Positions 27,445 through 35,338 of a DNA stretch of 64,000 bases are shown here, piece by piece. How positions within the stretch are numbered: position 1 is the first letter of the stretch; every line of letters begins with the position of its first letter. A model generated the notes under the pieces. The model made no database searches and was not told where the DNA came from. It saw only the letters and a list, made by a program, of their open reading frames with translations. A program made the position numbers and the translations under genes. Source of the stretch: Pseudonocardia sp. HH130629-09 (lineage in GTDB: Bacteria; Actinomycetota; Actinomycetes; Mycobacteriales; Pseudonocardiaceae); NCBI RefSeq assembly GCF_001294645.1, contig NZ_CP011868.1, positions 4,774,001 through 4,838,000 on the forward strand. The letters are read 5' to 3'.

Positions 27445-28578
27445 GTGACCTCTCCTGCCGATCTGAAGATCCCCGGCGATCTCCTTCCGCAGGACGGCCG
27501 CTTCGGATGCGGTCCGTCCAAGGTGCGCCCCGAGCAGCTGTCCGCCCTCGCCGCGACCGGCGACTCCCTGTTGGGCACCTCGCACCGGCAGAAGCCGGTG
27601 AGGGAGCTCGTCGGACGGGTGCGCTCGGGCCTGGCCGAGCTGTTCTCGCTGCCCGACGGCTACGAGGTCGTCCTCGGCAACGGCGGCTCGACCGCGTTCT
27701 GGGACGCGGCGGCGTTCGGCCTGGTCCGCGAGCGCTCGCTGCACCTGACCTACGGCGAGTTCTCCCAGAAGTTCGCCGACACCACCACCGGCGCGCCGTT
27801 CCTGGCCGACCCGGTGGTCGTGAGGGCCGACCCGGGCAGCGCGCCCGAGCCGGTGAGCGACCCGTCGGTCGACGTCATCGCCTGGGCGCACAACGAGACC
27901 TCGACCGGCGTCGCTGTGCCCGTGAACCGTCCCGCGGGCACGACCGAGGACCAGCTCGTGGTGATCGACGCGACCTCCGGCGCCGGCGGTCTTCCCGTGG
28001 ACGTCACCCAGTCCGACGTCTACTACTTCGCCCCGCAGAAGGGCTTCGCCTCCGACGGCGGCCTGTACCTGGCGTTGATGAGCCCGAAGGCACTGCAGCG
28101 GGTCGCCGAGCTCGCCGCGTCGGACCGGTGGATCCCGCCGTTCCTGTCGCTGGCCACCGCCGTCGACAACTCCGGCAAGGACCAGACCTACAACACGCCG
28201 TCGCTGGCGACGCTGTTCCTGCTCGAGGACCAGGTCCGCTGGATGAACGCGCTCGGCGGGCTCGACGGCTGCGTCGCACGCACCCGCGACTCCTCCGACC
28301 GGCTCTACACCTGGGCCGAGAAGAGCAGCTTCGCGACGCCGTTCGTCACCGACCCGGCGCACCGGAGCCTGGTGGTCGGCACGATCGACTTCGACGACGC
28401 CGTCGACGCCGCCGCGGTGGCGACGGCGCTGCGCGCGAACGGGATCGTGGACACCGAGCCGTACCGCAAGCTGGGCCGCAACCAGCTGCGGATCGGGATG
28501 TTCCCGGCGGTCGAGCCGTCGGACGTCTCGGCGCTGACCGCGTGCATCGACTGGGTCGTGGAGCGGCTGGGTTCCTGA
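27445..28578 (+). CDS. serC: Phosphoserine aminotransferase
   Basis: 377 residues from GTG 27445. It converts 3-phosphohydroxypyruvate and glutamate to phosphoserine with PLP, the second step of serine synthesis; the actinobacterial type. The PLP lysine lies in YYFAPQKGFASDGG, and RFGCGPSKVR and GNGGSTAFWDAA are typical phosphate and cofactor-binding segments. The start follows GACACT by six bases, so the message may be leaderless. The gene is followed by a strong terminator and then sepH, as in mycobacteria. Confidence 0.95.
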   Translation: MTSPADLKIPGDLLPQDGRFGCGPSKVRPEQLSALAATGDSLLGTSHRQKPVRELVGRVRSGLAELFSLPDGYEVVLGNGGSTAFWDAAAFGLVRERSLHLTYGEFSQKFADTTTGAPFLADPVVVRADPGSAPEPVSDPSVDVIAWAHNETSTGVAVPVNRPAGTTEDQLVVIDATSGAGGLPVDVTQSDVYYFAPQKGFASDGGLYLALMSPKALQRVAELAASDRWIPPFLSLATAVDNSGKDQTYNTPSLATLFLLEDQVRWMNALGGLDGCVARTRDSSDRLYTWAEKSSFATPFVTDPAHRSLVVGTIDFDDAVDAAAVATALRANGIVDTEPYRKLGRNQLRIGMFPAVEPSDVSALTACIDWVVERLGS

Positions 28579-28600
28579 CACCTGCTCGTCGACGATCCGC

Positions 28601-28630
28601 GACGGCCGTCCCCACCTGGGGGCGGCCGTC
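28601..28630 (+). terminator. serC terminator
   Basis: Bases 28601-28613 pair with 28618-28630 (one T-G wobble) around loop ACCT, 23 bases after the serC stop. Confidence 0.85.
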
Positions 28631-28664
28631 GTCGTGTGCGGGGGTTGCGTCGCCACGCAGCGTC

Positions 28665-28706
28665 GTTGCGTGATCGATAGCAACTCGTTGTAGTCACACG
28701 CGCAAC
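28665..28706. promoter_or_regulatory. Two tandem GTTGY-N10-GCAAC palindromic sites upstream of sepH
   Basis: GTTGC...GCAAC at 28665-28684 and GTTGT...GCAAC at 28687-28706. Both have a 10-base spacer and start 22 bases apart, about two helical turns. Such an array suits a dimeric regulator binding cooperatively. The regulator is unknown. Confidence 0.45.
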
Positions 28707-28895
28707 ACACGCCCCAATTTCCTCGTGCGTCACGAACCGTGCGACGCTGAGCACGGTCAGTGAGAAAGGTCCGGTGGTCCCCCGGGCGAGTAGGTGTTGT
28801 CGACCAGGCAGAACTCGCCCGGCGCGCCTCACCCGGCACGGACCCCTCGCCATCTACCGTCACCCGGACGGGGACGACAGCAGGAGGTCAGGTCG

Positions 28896-30680
28896 ATGCG
28901 CGCGTTGCGGGTCGTGGGGGTAACCGGGGACGGCTCGGTCGTCCTCGAAGACCCGGGCCGCCGCGAGCGCTACACGGTGCCGGCCGACGAGCAGCTGCGG
29001 GCCGCGGCACGGGGTGACGTGACCCGGCTCGGCCAGATCGCGATCGAGTTGGAGAGCCAGTTGCGCCCACGGGAGATCCAGGCCCGCATCCGGGGTGGCG
29101 CGTCGGTCGACGAGGTCGCCGCCGCGGCCGGCGTCCCGACCCAGAAGATCGAACGCTTCGCCTATCCCGTCCTGCTCGAGCGGTCGCGGACCGCCGAGCT
29201 GGCCCAGAGTGCGCATCCCCAGCGCGCCGACGGCCCCGACTCACGGACGCTCGGTGAGACCGTCGCGCACACCTTCGGCCTGCGCGGACAGGACTACGCC
29301 GGGGCCGGCTGGGACTCCTGGAAGGGCGAGGACGGCAAGTGGGTCGTCGTCCTGACCTGGCAGACCGGCCGCTCGGACAACGCGGCGCACTGGGCGTTCC
29401 AGCCCGGTGCGCACGGCGGCACCGTCGTCGCGCTGGACGAACACGCCTCCGACCTCGTCGAGGGTCTGCCCGCACGTCCACTGCGTCCGCTCGGGTCGGT
29501 GGTCGACATGGCCCGCGACGAGGACCACGCCCCCGAGGCGCCGACGACCGCCGCTCCTGCGCGCGCCGTCGCGGCGGCCGGCGGGCAGCAGCCCGAGGCC
29601 TGGGCCGGGCGCGGGATCGCGCCCGAGCAGCGTCGGGCGAGCCCGCCGCCGCCCCGCACCCGCGTCGAGACACCCGGTCGCACCGTGGGCACCCGCCCGG
29701 ACGACACCCGGGCCCCGGCCGCTGCGGCGCCGGTGGTACCGAAGCGCGTCGAGCAGGTCGAGGCCACCGACGCCGTCAACAGCACCGACGCCACCGGCGG
29801 GACCGGGTCGGCCGGCGCGACCGACACCGCGCAGTCCGACAGTGCCCGGTCCGGTACCGCACGGACCGGCAGCGTGCAGACCGGCAGCGCGCAGGCCGAT
29901 GACGGGGCCGTTTCGACCGGCGCTCCTGCGACGGCGGACGCGCTCCCCACCGGGACGACCCCGGCAGACGCCGGCCCGAACGACACCTCGTCGAGCGGAC
30001 CCGCCTCGAACGGTGTGTCCGCGGATGGCACGACCCCGGGCCGCACGACCTCCGGCGGCGCGAGCTCGACCGGCTCGGACGGCGTGGACCCGGTCGTCCC
30101 GGCCCCGGCGGCCACCGCCACGGACGCGGACGCGGACGCGACGGCCGCAACCGGTAGGGGCTCGTCGGCCACCGGGCCCACGCACGACGCGGCGGCCACG
30201 TCGACGGAGGCGGCCACCTCGGCGTCGGGCGCCGACGCAGCGGGCAGCCCGGCCCCGGCCGGCACGTCACCGGCCGCCACCGCACCGGCCACTCCGGAGG
30301 GCACGACCGCGGAGGCAGCGCCGAGCACCGCGGGGTCGTCCGCTGCGGCGCCGTCCACCGCGGCACAGTCCACCGAGGCGCAGTCCGCGGGCACCGGAAC
30401 CGGCTCCACGGCGGCGAGCACCACGACCGACGACCGCGGGGTCGCCACGGACGACGGGTCCGCCGACGAGCGGACCGAGGCTCCCGCCGCGGCTCCCACC
30501 GAGACCTCGGCCACGTCGCCGACCGACTCGGCGCAGGAGACGGCCCCCGCTCCGGCACAGGACACCGAGAGCGCGGCCCCGCGCCGCGCGTCCACCGCAG
30601 GATCGCGGCGGACGAGAAAGGGCAAGCCCGTCATGCCGTCGTGGGACGAGGTCCTGCTCGGCGTCCGCGGCCAGCGCTAG
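28896..30680 (+). CDS. sepH: Septation protein SepH (DUF3071)
   Basis: 594 residues from ATG 28896; AGGAGG at 28882-28887 fixes the start. SepH stimulates FtsZ assembly during actinobacterial cell division. The N-terminal domain (MRALRVVGVTGDGSVVLEDP, then QLRPREIQARIRGGASVDEVAAAAGVP with its helix-turn-helix and WDSWKGEDGKWVVVLTW) matches the family as I recall it. The middle 300 residues are disordered Ala/Thr/Ser/Pro repeats. The C-terminus carries the conserved tail KPVMPSWDEVLLGVRGQR. The linker is longer than in mycobacteria, in keeping with the high-GC host. Confidence 0.92.
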   Translation: MRALRVVGVTGDGSVVLEDPGRRERYTVPADEQLRAAARGDVTRLGQIAIELESQLRPREIQARIRGGASVDEVAAAAGVPTQKIERFAYPVLLERSRTAELAQSAHPQRADGPDSRTLGETVAHTFGLRGQDYAGAGWDSWKGEDGKWVVVLTWQTGRSDNAAHWAFQPGAHGGTVVALDEHASDLVEGLPARPLRPLGSVVDMARDEDHAPEAPTTAAPARAVAAAGGQQPEAWAGRGIAPEQRRASPPPPRTRVETPGRTVGTRPDDTRAPAAAAPVVPKRVEQVEATDAVNSTDATGGTGSAGATDTAQSDSARSGTARTGSVQTGSAQADDGAVSTGAPATADALPTGTTPADAGPNDTSSSGPASNGVSADGTTPGRTTSGGASSTGSDGVDPVVPAPAATATDADADATAATGRGSSATGPTHDAAATSTEAATSASGADAAGSPAPAGTSPAATAPATPEGTTAEAAPSTAGSSAAAPSTAAQSTEAQSAGTGTGSTAASTTTDDRGVATDDGSADERTEAPAAAPTETSATSPTDSAQETAPAPAQDTESAAPRRASTAGSRRTRKGKPVMPSWDEVLLGVRGQR

Positions 30681-30686
30681 GACCTT

Positions 30687-30752
30687 CCCACACGGGTTCC
30701 GTTCTCCCACACCGCATCCGGTCCCGTGTGGGGGCCCGGATCCGGTGTGGGA
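30687..30752. terminator. Interleaved stem-loops between convergent sepH and trmH-like genes
   Basis: CCCACACGGG (30687-30696) pairs with CCCGTGTGGG (30723-30732), and TCCCACACCG (30705-30714) pairs with CGGTGTGGGA (30743-30752). The two stems interleave, so they form either alternative hairpins or a pseudoknot. The four arms share the CCCACAC/GTGTGGG core. They lie between two convergent genes. Confidence 0.65.
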
Positions 30753-30764
30753 GCACGGCCGGGG

Positions 30765-31574
30765 TCAGCCCCCGCCGGTGACGGCGTGGAAGGCGACGGC
30801 GGCGGCCGTCGCGACGTTGAGCGAGTCCACGCCGCTCGCCATCGGGATCCGGACACGGCGGTCGGCGGCGGCGAGAGCCTCGTCGGTGAGGCCGGGGCCC
30901 TCCGCGCCCAGCAGCAGGGCGACCTTCCGGCCGCCCAGGCCAGCCGTGGCGAGGGGCTCGGCGTCGGAGGCGGGGGTGAGTGCCGCGACGGTGAACCCCG
31001 CCTCCCGCACCCGGTCCAGCGAGGCGGGCCACGCGCCGTCGAGGGTCGTGAACGGGACCCGCAGCACGTGCCCCATCGAGACGCGGACGCTGCGCCGGTA
31101 GAGCGGGTCCGAGCAGCCGGGGCCGAGCAGGATCGCGTCGACGCCCAGGGCGGCGGCGTTGCGGAACAGAGACCCCAGGTTCTCGTGGTCTCCCACCCCC
31201 TCGCAGACCGCCAGCGTGCGGGCGCGGGCCAGCACGTCGTCGAGGAACGGCGCGGGAGCACGGTCGGCGACGGCGAGCACCCCCCGGTTCAGGTGGAACC
31301 CGACCGCACGGGCCATCGTGTCGGCGTCGGTCGCGTAGGCCGGCACGTCGACGCCGGCGAGATCGTCGGAGAGCTCGTCGAGGCGGCGCGGGACCCCCAG
31401 CAGGGACCGCACCGGATACGGAGAGTCGAGCAGACGACGCACGACGACGACACCCTCCGCTATCACCAGCCCGCGCCCACCGGGCCGATCGGGGCGCCGA
31501 TCGGCGGTCGTGAGGTCGCGGTAATCGTCGATACGGGGGTCGTCGGGGTGCTCGACCGTGGTGAGTATGGCCAC
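30765..31574 (-). CDS. TrmH/SpoU-family RNA 2'-O-methyltransferase
   Basis: 269 residues from GTG 31574; a GTG at 31592 adds six residues. It likely methylates a ribose in rRNA or tRNA using S-adenosylmethionine. The C-terminal SPOUT knot is clear: VCEGVGDHENLGSLFRNAAALG (motif 1), VALLLGAEGPGLTDE (motif 2) and RIPMASGVDSLNVATAAAV (motif 3). The N-terminal 100 residues form the substrate-binding domain (DPRIDDYRDL). The exact nucleotide cannot be told. It is divergent from the GCS2-like gene. Confidence 0.92.
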   Translation of the reverse strand: MAILTTVEHPDDPRIDDYRDLTTADRRPDRPGGRGLVIAEGVVVVRRLLDSPYPVRSLLGVPRRLDELSDDLAGVDVPAYATDADTMARAVGFHLNRGVLAVADRAPAPFLDDVLARARTLAVCEGVGDHENLGSLFRNAAALGVDAILLGPGCSDPLYRRSVRVSMGHVLRVPFTTLDGAWPASLDRVREAGFTVAALTPASDAEPLATAGLGGRKVALLLGAEGPGLTDEALAAADRRVRIPMASGVDSLNVATAAAVAFHAVTGGG

Positions 31575-31741
31575 GACGCCCGATCGTCCCACGTCACTGA
31601 CCGTTCGCCGCGTCTGGTCGCCCGGTCAGCCGGTACCGCCCGGTCCGGCGATATGACACGGTGTAGTGTCGCCTCCCTCGGCACGGCCCTCCGCCGTGCG
31701 GGTGAGGAGGCGCTCCCCGTTCGATGGAGGTCGGTTCGCGC

Positions 31742-33229
31742 ATGGGTCAGGTGGTCGACCGGACGACGTTCAGCCGGCGCGACCGCCAGCGTTACCGGAT
31801 CAAGGTGCAGCGCTGTCTGGACACTCTCGGTGACCTGCTCAGCAGCTACCCGTTCTCCGACACGGAGCCGATGACCGGCGTGGAGATCGAGTTCAACCTG
31901 GTCGGTCCGGAGCTGGCGCCGTCGCTCAACGGGACCGACGTCCTGGACACGATCAACTCCGGCGAGTGGCAGACCGAGCTCGGCCGCTGGAACCTCGAGC
32001 TGAACCTCCCGCCGCGCCCGCTGCCCGGCGACCAGTGGCGCCAGCTGGAGCACGAGCTGCTCGACCTGCTCGCGGGCGCCGGGGCGAAGGCCGGGGACCT
32101 GCACACCCAGCTCGTCATGATCGGCATCCTGCCGACGCTGGACCCGGGACACATGACCGCCGAGGCGATCTCCCCCGAAGACCGCTACGAGGCGCTCAAC
32201 GACCAGATGCTCAACGCGCGCGGGGAGCCGATCCGGATCGACATCGCAGGCTGCTCACCGGAGGAGCGGGTCAACGCCGACTTCGACACGATCATCCCCG
32301 AAGCGGCGTGCACGTCGATGCAGCTCCACCTGCAGGTGGCGCCGGCGGACTTCGGGCGCTACTGGAACGCGGCACAGTGCCTGGCGGGCGTGCAGCTGGG
32401 GCTCGGATCGAACTCGCCGTTCCTGCTCGGGTCGCAGCTGTGGTCGGAGACCCGGATCCCGCTGTTCGAGCAGTCCTGCGACGTGCGGACCCCGGAGTTC
32501 CACAACCAAGGTGTGCGGCCGCGGGTCTGGTTCGGCGAGCGCTGGATCGACTCGGCGCTGGACCTGTTCTCCGAGAACGCCCGCTACTTCCCCGCCCTGA
32601 TGCCGCTGACGTCCGATGTGGATCCCGTGGCCCAGATGCGCGAGAAGGGTTTCCCGGACCTGCCCGAGCTGACGCTGCACAACGGGACGATCTGGCGCTG
32701 GAACCGGCCGATCTACGACAGTACGGGCGCGACGCCGCACGTCCGGCTCGAGAACCGGGTGCTGCCCGCAGGTCCGACGACCGTCGACATGGTCGCCAAC
32801 GCGCTGTTCTTCTACGGCCTGCTGCGCACGCTGGTCGAGGCCGACCAGCAGCTGTGGCGGGCGGTGTCGTTCGAGGCGGCGCGGGAGAACTTCCAGACCG
32901 CGGCCAAGCACGGCATGCACGCGCCCCTGTACTGGCCCGGCACCGGCTGGGTCCTCCCCGACGAGCTCGCCCTGCGCAAGCTGCTCCCGCTCGCGCACGA
33001 GGGTCTCGCCCGCTGGGGCGTGTCCGGCGCCGTGTGCGACCGGTACCTGACGGTGCTCGAACGCCGCTGCGTCACCCGCCAGACCGGGTCGTCGTGGCAG
33101 ATCGACACGGTCGCCGCGCTGGAGGCGCGGGGCGCGGACCGGATGACCGCGCTGCGCGGCATGCTCGAGCGCTACCTGGCGCACTCGGCGGCCAACCAGC
33201 CCGTCCACACCTGGGAGATCCCCGACTGA
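31742..33229 (+). CDS. Glutamate-cysteine ligase (GCS2) superfamily protein
   Basis: 495 residues from ATG 31742; GGAGGT at 31726-31731 lies 10 bases upstream, so the ATG at 31724 is discarded. The core GVEIEFNLVG holds the acidic metal-binding residues of the carboxylate-amine ligase fold, and LELNLPPRPL, SMQLHLQVAP and HVRLENRVLPAGPT match further metal and substrate strands. Actinomycetes of this family make mycothiol rather than glutathione, and many copies have no assigned substrate, so I call only the superfamily. A GACAC-N6-GTGTC palindrome (31655-31670) lies 72 bases upstream. Confidence 0.8.
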   Translation: MGQVVDRTTFSRRDRQRYRIKVQRCLDTLGDLLSSYPFSDTEPMTGVEIEFNLVGPELAPSLNGTDVLDTINSGEWQTELGRWNLELNLPPRPLPGDQWRQLEHELLDLLAGAGAKAGDLHTQLVMIGILPTLDPGHMTAEAISPEDRYEALNDQMLNARGEPIRIDIAGCSPEERVNADFDTIIPEAACTSMQLHLQVAPADFGRYWNAAQCLAGVQLGLGSNSPFLLGSQLWSETRIPLFEQSCDVRTPEFHNQGVRPRVWFGERWIDSALDLFSENARYFPALMPLTSDVDPVAQMREKGFPDLPELTLHNGTIWRWNRPIYDSTGATPHVRLENRVLPAGPTTVDMVANALFFYGLLRTLVEADQQLWRAVSFEAARENFQTAAKHGMHAPLYWPGTGWVLPDELALRKLLPLAHEGLARWGVSGAVCDRYLTVLERRCVTRQTGSSWQIDTVAALEARGADRMTALRGMLERYLAHSAANQPVHTWEIPD

Positions 33230-33232
33230 TCG

Positions 33233-33250
33233 GCTTCGCCATCGCGAAGC
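33233..33250 (+). terminator. Short hairpin after the GCS2-like gene
   Basis: GCTTCGC (33233-33239) pairs with GCGAAGC (33244-33250) around CATC, directly after the stop, followed by ATTCTC. Confidence 0.55.
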
Positions 33251-33341
33251 ATTCTCCGCGACCGGGCCCGCTCACCCCCCTCCCGTTCCTACCGTCCCCC
33301 TCCGCACACCCGCCCCGGGTGCGCGTACGGGACGGAGGGAC

Positions 33342-33377
33342 ATGTCCATCCAGCACCAGCCCGACCGGCGTCGATGA
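33342..33377 (+). CDS. 11-codon leader peptide candidate upstream of the envelope operon
   Basis: ATG 33342 follows GACGGAGGGAC, a good ribosome site, and encodes MSIQHQPDRRR before TGA at 33375-33377. That stop overlaps the ATG (33374) of the next, larger gene, so ribosomes ending here could restart on it. It is too short for homology; the support is the ribosome site and the exact stop/start overlap. Confidence 0.35.
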   Translation: MSIQHQPDRRR

Positions 33378-34793
33378 CCCGGGCGACGACGATGTCCCCG
33401 TTCCGGCTGTTCGGCCGCACCTCCCGCGACGAGCACCTCCTCGACGACGGTCCCGACCCCTGGCTCGACGACCCGGCGCCGCGGCCCGTCCCGCCCCGGG
33501 CCCGGGAGGCCTCCCTGGCGCCGTCGACGGGCGGGATGCCCCCGGCGCCGTCGACGGGTGCGACGGCGCTGCCCGCCGAGGGTCCCGCGACCGCGGCGGC
33601 GCGACCGGCAGTCTGGACGCCGCGGCGGCCGCCGCAGGAGCCGATCGCCGAGCCGGAGCCGGTCACCGATCCCTTCGGCTTCCCGCCGGTGCCGCCCCCC
33701 TGCCGCCTCCTCCTCGGCCCCCGCCCCCGTCTCCGACGAGGTCGCTGCCGCCTGGGCGGCCTGGGCGCCTGCCGCGGTGTCCCCGGCCGAGGGCGGGGCG
33801 GATCGTGCAGCGTCCGGAGCCGCGTCGCCGGCACCCGTCACGCCACCCAGCACACCGCCCACCACGACGACCGGCACGACGACCGCGGCGCCCGGTCCGG
33901 CGCCGTCGGGGCCCGAGCACGATCCGGCTGCCCGTCCCGCCGGAGCCCCGGTCGCATCGACAGGGACCGCGCCCGGCACCGCTGCTGCCCCGTCATCCGC
34001 CCCCGCCGACGCCTCGGCCGTTTCCCCCGACCCGCCACTCAGCTCCGCCGATCGGTCGCCCGGTCTTGCCGAGCAGTCGCCCGGCCGCGCTGACCCGTCA
34101 CCCGGCCACGCCGAACCCTCCTCCGGCCGCTCCGACGCGTCAGCCGGTCCTGCCGACCCGTCGCCCGGTCCTGCCGACCTGTCACCCGGTCCTGCCGACC
34201 CGTCGCCCGGCCGCTCCGACCCGTCGCCGGTCCCAGCCGGACCCGACTCCCGCCACGCCCAGGCGCGGCCCGCCACCGGCTCCCCCGTCGGGACCGCCCC
34301 GCCGCCCCTCGTCGACCCCGCCGAGGCGTCCGCGCTGGCCGGGGCCTTCGCCGCGGACCTGCTGTCCTGGGACGAGGACGACGTCGACCGCCGCGCCCGT
34401 GTCCTCGCCGACTACCTGCCCGCCACCGCGGCCGACGGATTGCTCGGCTGGACCGGGACCGGGCGGCAGCGGGCCGACCTCGTGCTGCCGGGACGGGTCC
34501 GCGCCGATGCCGACCGGGCCGTCGTCGACGTCCGGGTGCGGGTCGTGCCCTACCGCCGTGTCGACGCCCGTGGGACGGCCGCGCCGGAGCCCGAACCCGA
34601 CGACCCGATCGGGGCGCCCGCCGGGGCACCCGCCCCGGCCGCGCGCGGCTGGCGCGGGCTGGCCGCGCGGTGGGTCCGCCTGGAGGTGGCCGTCGCGCTC
34701 ACCGACGACGGGCTCGTCGTCGACGCGGGGCCCGCGGCCGCGCCGGCCCGGCGGCCGTCGCCGGTCGACCTCGCGCGGGGCGGTGTGCGGTGA
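33374..34793 (+). pseudogene. Pro/Ser-rich heptad-repeat protein with conserved C-terminal domain, frameshifted
   Basis: Two overlapping frames together make one sensible protein. The N-terminal part (MTRATTMSPFRLFGRTSRDE...) runs in one frame to the poly-C run at 33695-33700; the rest (APAPVSDEVAAAWAAWAP...) continues one base later. Removing a single C gives 472 residues in frame to TGA 34793. It is either a real frameshift, a sequencing error in the C6 run, or +1 programmed. The middle has about ten 7-residue repeats (pattern A-D-P-S-P-G-P). The C-terminal 160 residues (AGAFAADLLSWDEDDVDRRA, VVDVRVRVVPYRR) look like a small alpha+beta domain reminiscent of VirB8/NTF2-like proteins of actinobacterial secretion-like loci; that is a weak inference. 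Its stop overlaps the next start. Confidence 0.6.
34047..34256 (+). repeat. 21-bp tandem repeats encoding a Pro/Ser heptad
   Basis: About ten in-frame 21-base units encode variants of Ala-Asp-x-Ser-Pro-Gly-x. Examples are the units ADPSPGP, ADLSPGP and ADPSPGR. The period of seven residues makes an extended, disordered spacer. Confidence 0.75.
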
Positions 34794-35338
34794 CCGGGCG
34801 TGTCCCCGTCGTCGGGGGCCTGGCCGGCGGGGTCGGGACGACGACCGTCGCCCGGGCCCTGCACGGCCGTGACCTGGGGCGCGTGTGCGGGCCGGACCTG
34901 CTGCCCGACGTCGTCGTCACCCGGGACACCGCGGCGGGGCTGGCTGCCGCGGCCCGCGTCGCCCCGATGCCCGGGCCGGGCTCACCGGTCCTCGTCCTGC
35001 ACCCCGGCACCGCCAGCACCGCCGACCCCGACGGCATCGACGCCGACGCCGCGGGGCCCGGGTGGGCAGCCGTCGTCGCGCTGCCCGCGGTGCCGGGCTG
35101 GGCCCGCTCGGCGGACCCGTGGTCGGACGCGGCCGGGGTGCTCACCCGGTCCGGGCCCTCGGCCGCCGTCCGCCGCTACGCCGACGCGATCGGCCGGGTC
35201 GTCACCGCGCTGACCACGTCCGGACGGCTCGACCGGCCGCTCACCCCAGCCGGCGTCGGTGGGCTGCGACCGATGCGTGGGGTACTGGCCCTCCCGACCG
35301 GGCCGGGCCGGGCCGGTGAGCCGTGCGCGCGCTGCTGA
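34790..35338 (+). CDS. Small P-loop-like (MinD/ParA-related) protein lacking the P-loop lysine
   Basis: 182 residues from GTG 34790, overlapping the previous stop. The N-terminus reads VPVVGGLAGGVGTTTVARAL, the layout of a deviant Walker A motif (GGxGGVGKTT), but the lysine is Thr and the signature lysine before it is missing too. Later segments (SPVLVLHPGTA, WAAVVALPAVPGW, YADAIGRVVTALTTSG) fit the alternating beta-alpha pattern. It may bind nucleotide without hydrolysis, or only keep the fold. It overlaps the next gene by 16 bases, so the operon is tightly coupled. Confidence 0.6.
   Translation: MTGRVPVVGGLAGGVGTTTVARALHGRDLGRVCGPDLLPDVVVTRDTAAGLAAAARVAPMPGPGSPVLVLHPGTASTADPDGIDADAAGPGWAAVVALPAVPGWARSADPWSDAAGVLTRSGPSAAVRRYADAIGRVVTALTTSGRLDRPLTPAGVGGLRPMRGVLALPTGPGRAGEPCARC

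Larger units (their letters stand above)
28579..28895. other. serC-sepH intergenic region
   Basis: 317 bases with no supported gene. It holds the serC terminator (28601-28630), two tandem GTTGY-N10-GCAAC sites (28665-28706) in an AT-richer patch, and near 28855 a TACCGT box that could be the sepH -10. Confidence 0.6.

Noticed and set aside
29407..31101. Plus-strand 564-residue Arg/Pro-rich frame inside sepH
   Set aside because: Composition comes from the shifted Ala/Thr/Ser repeats of sepH; no start or domain support.
33230..33341. tRNA or small RNA gene between the GCS2-like gene and the envelope operon
   Set aside because: Only one short hairpin; no cloverleaf arms or conserved T-loop sequence.
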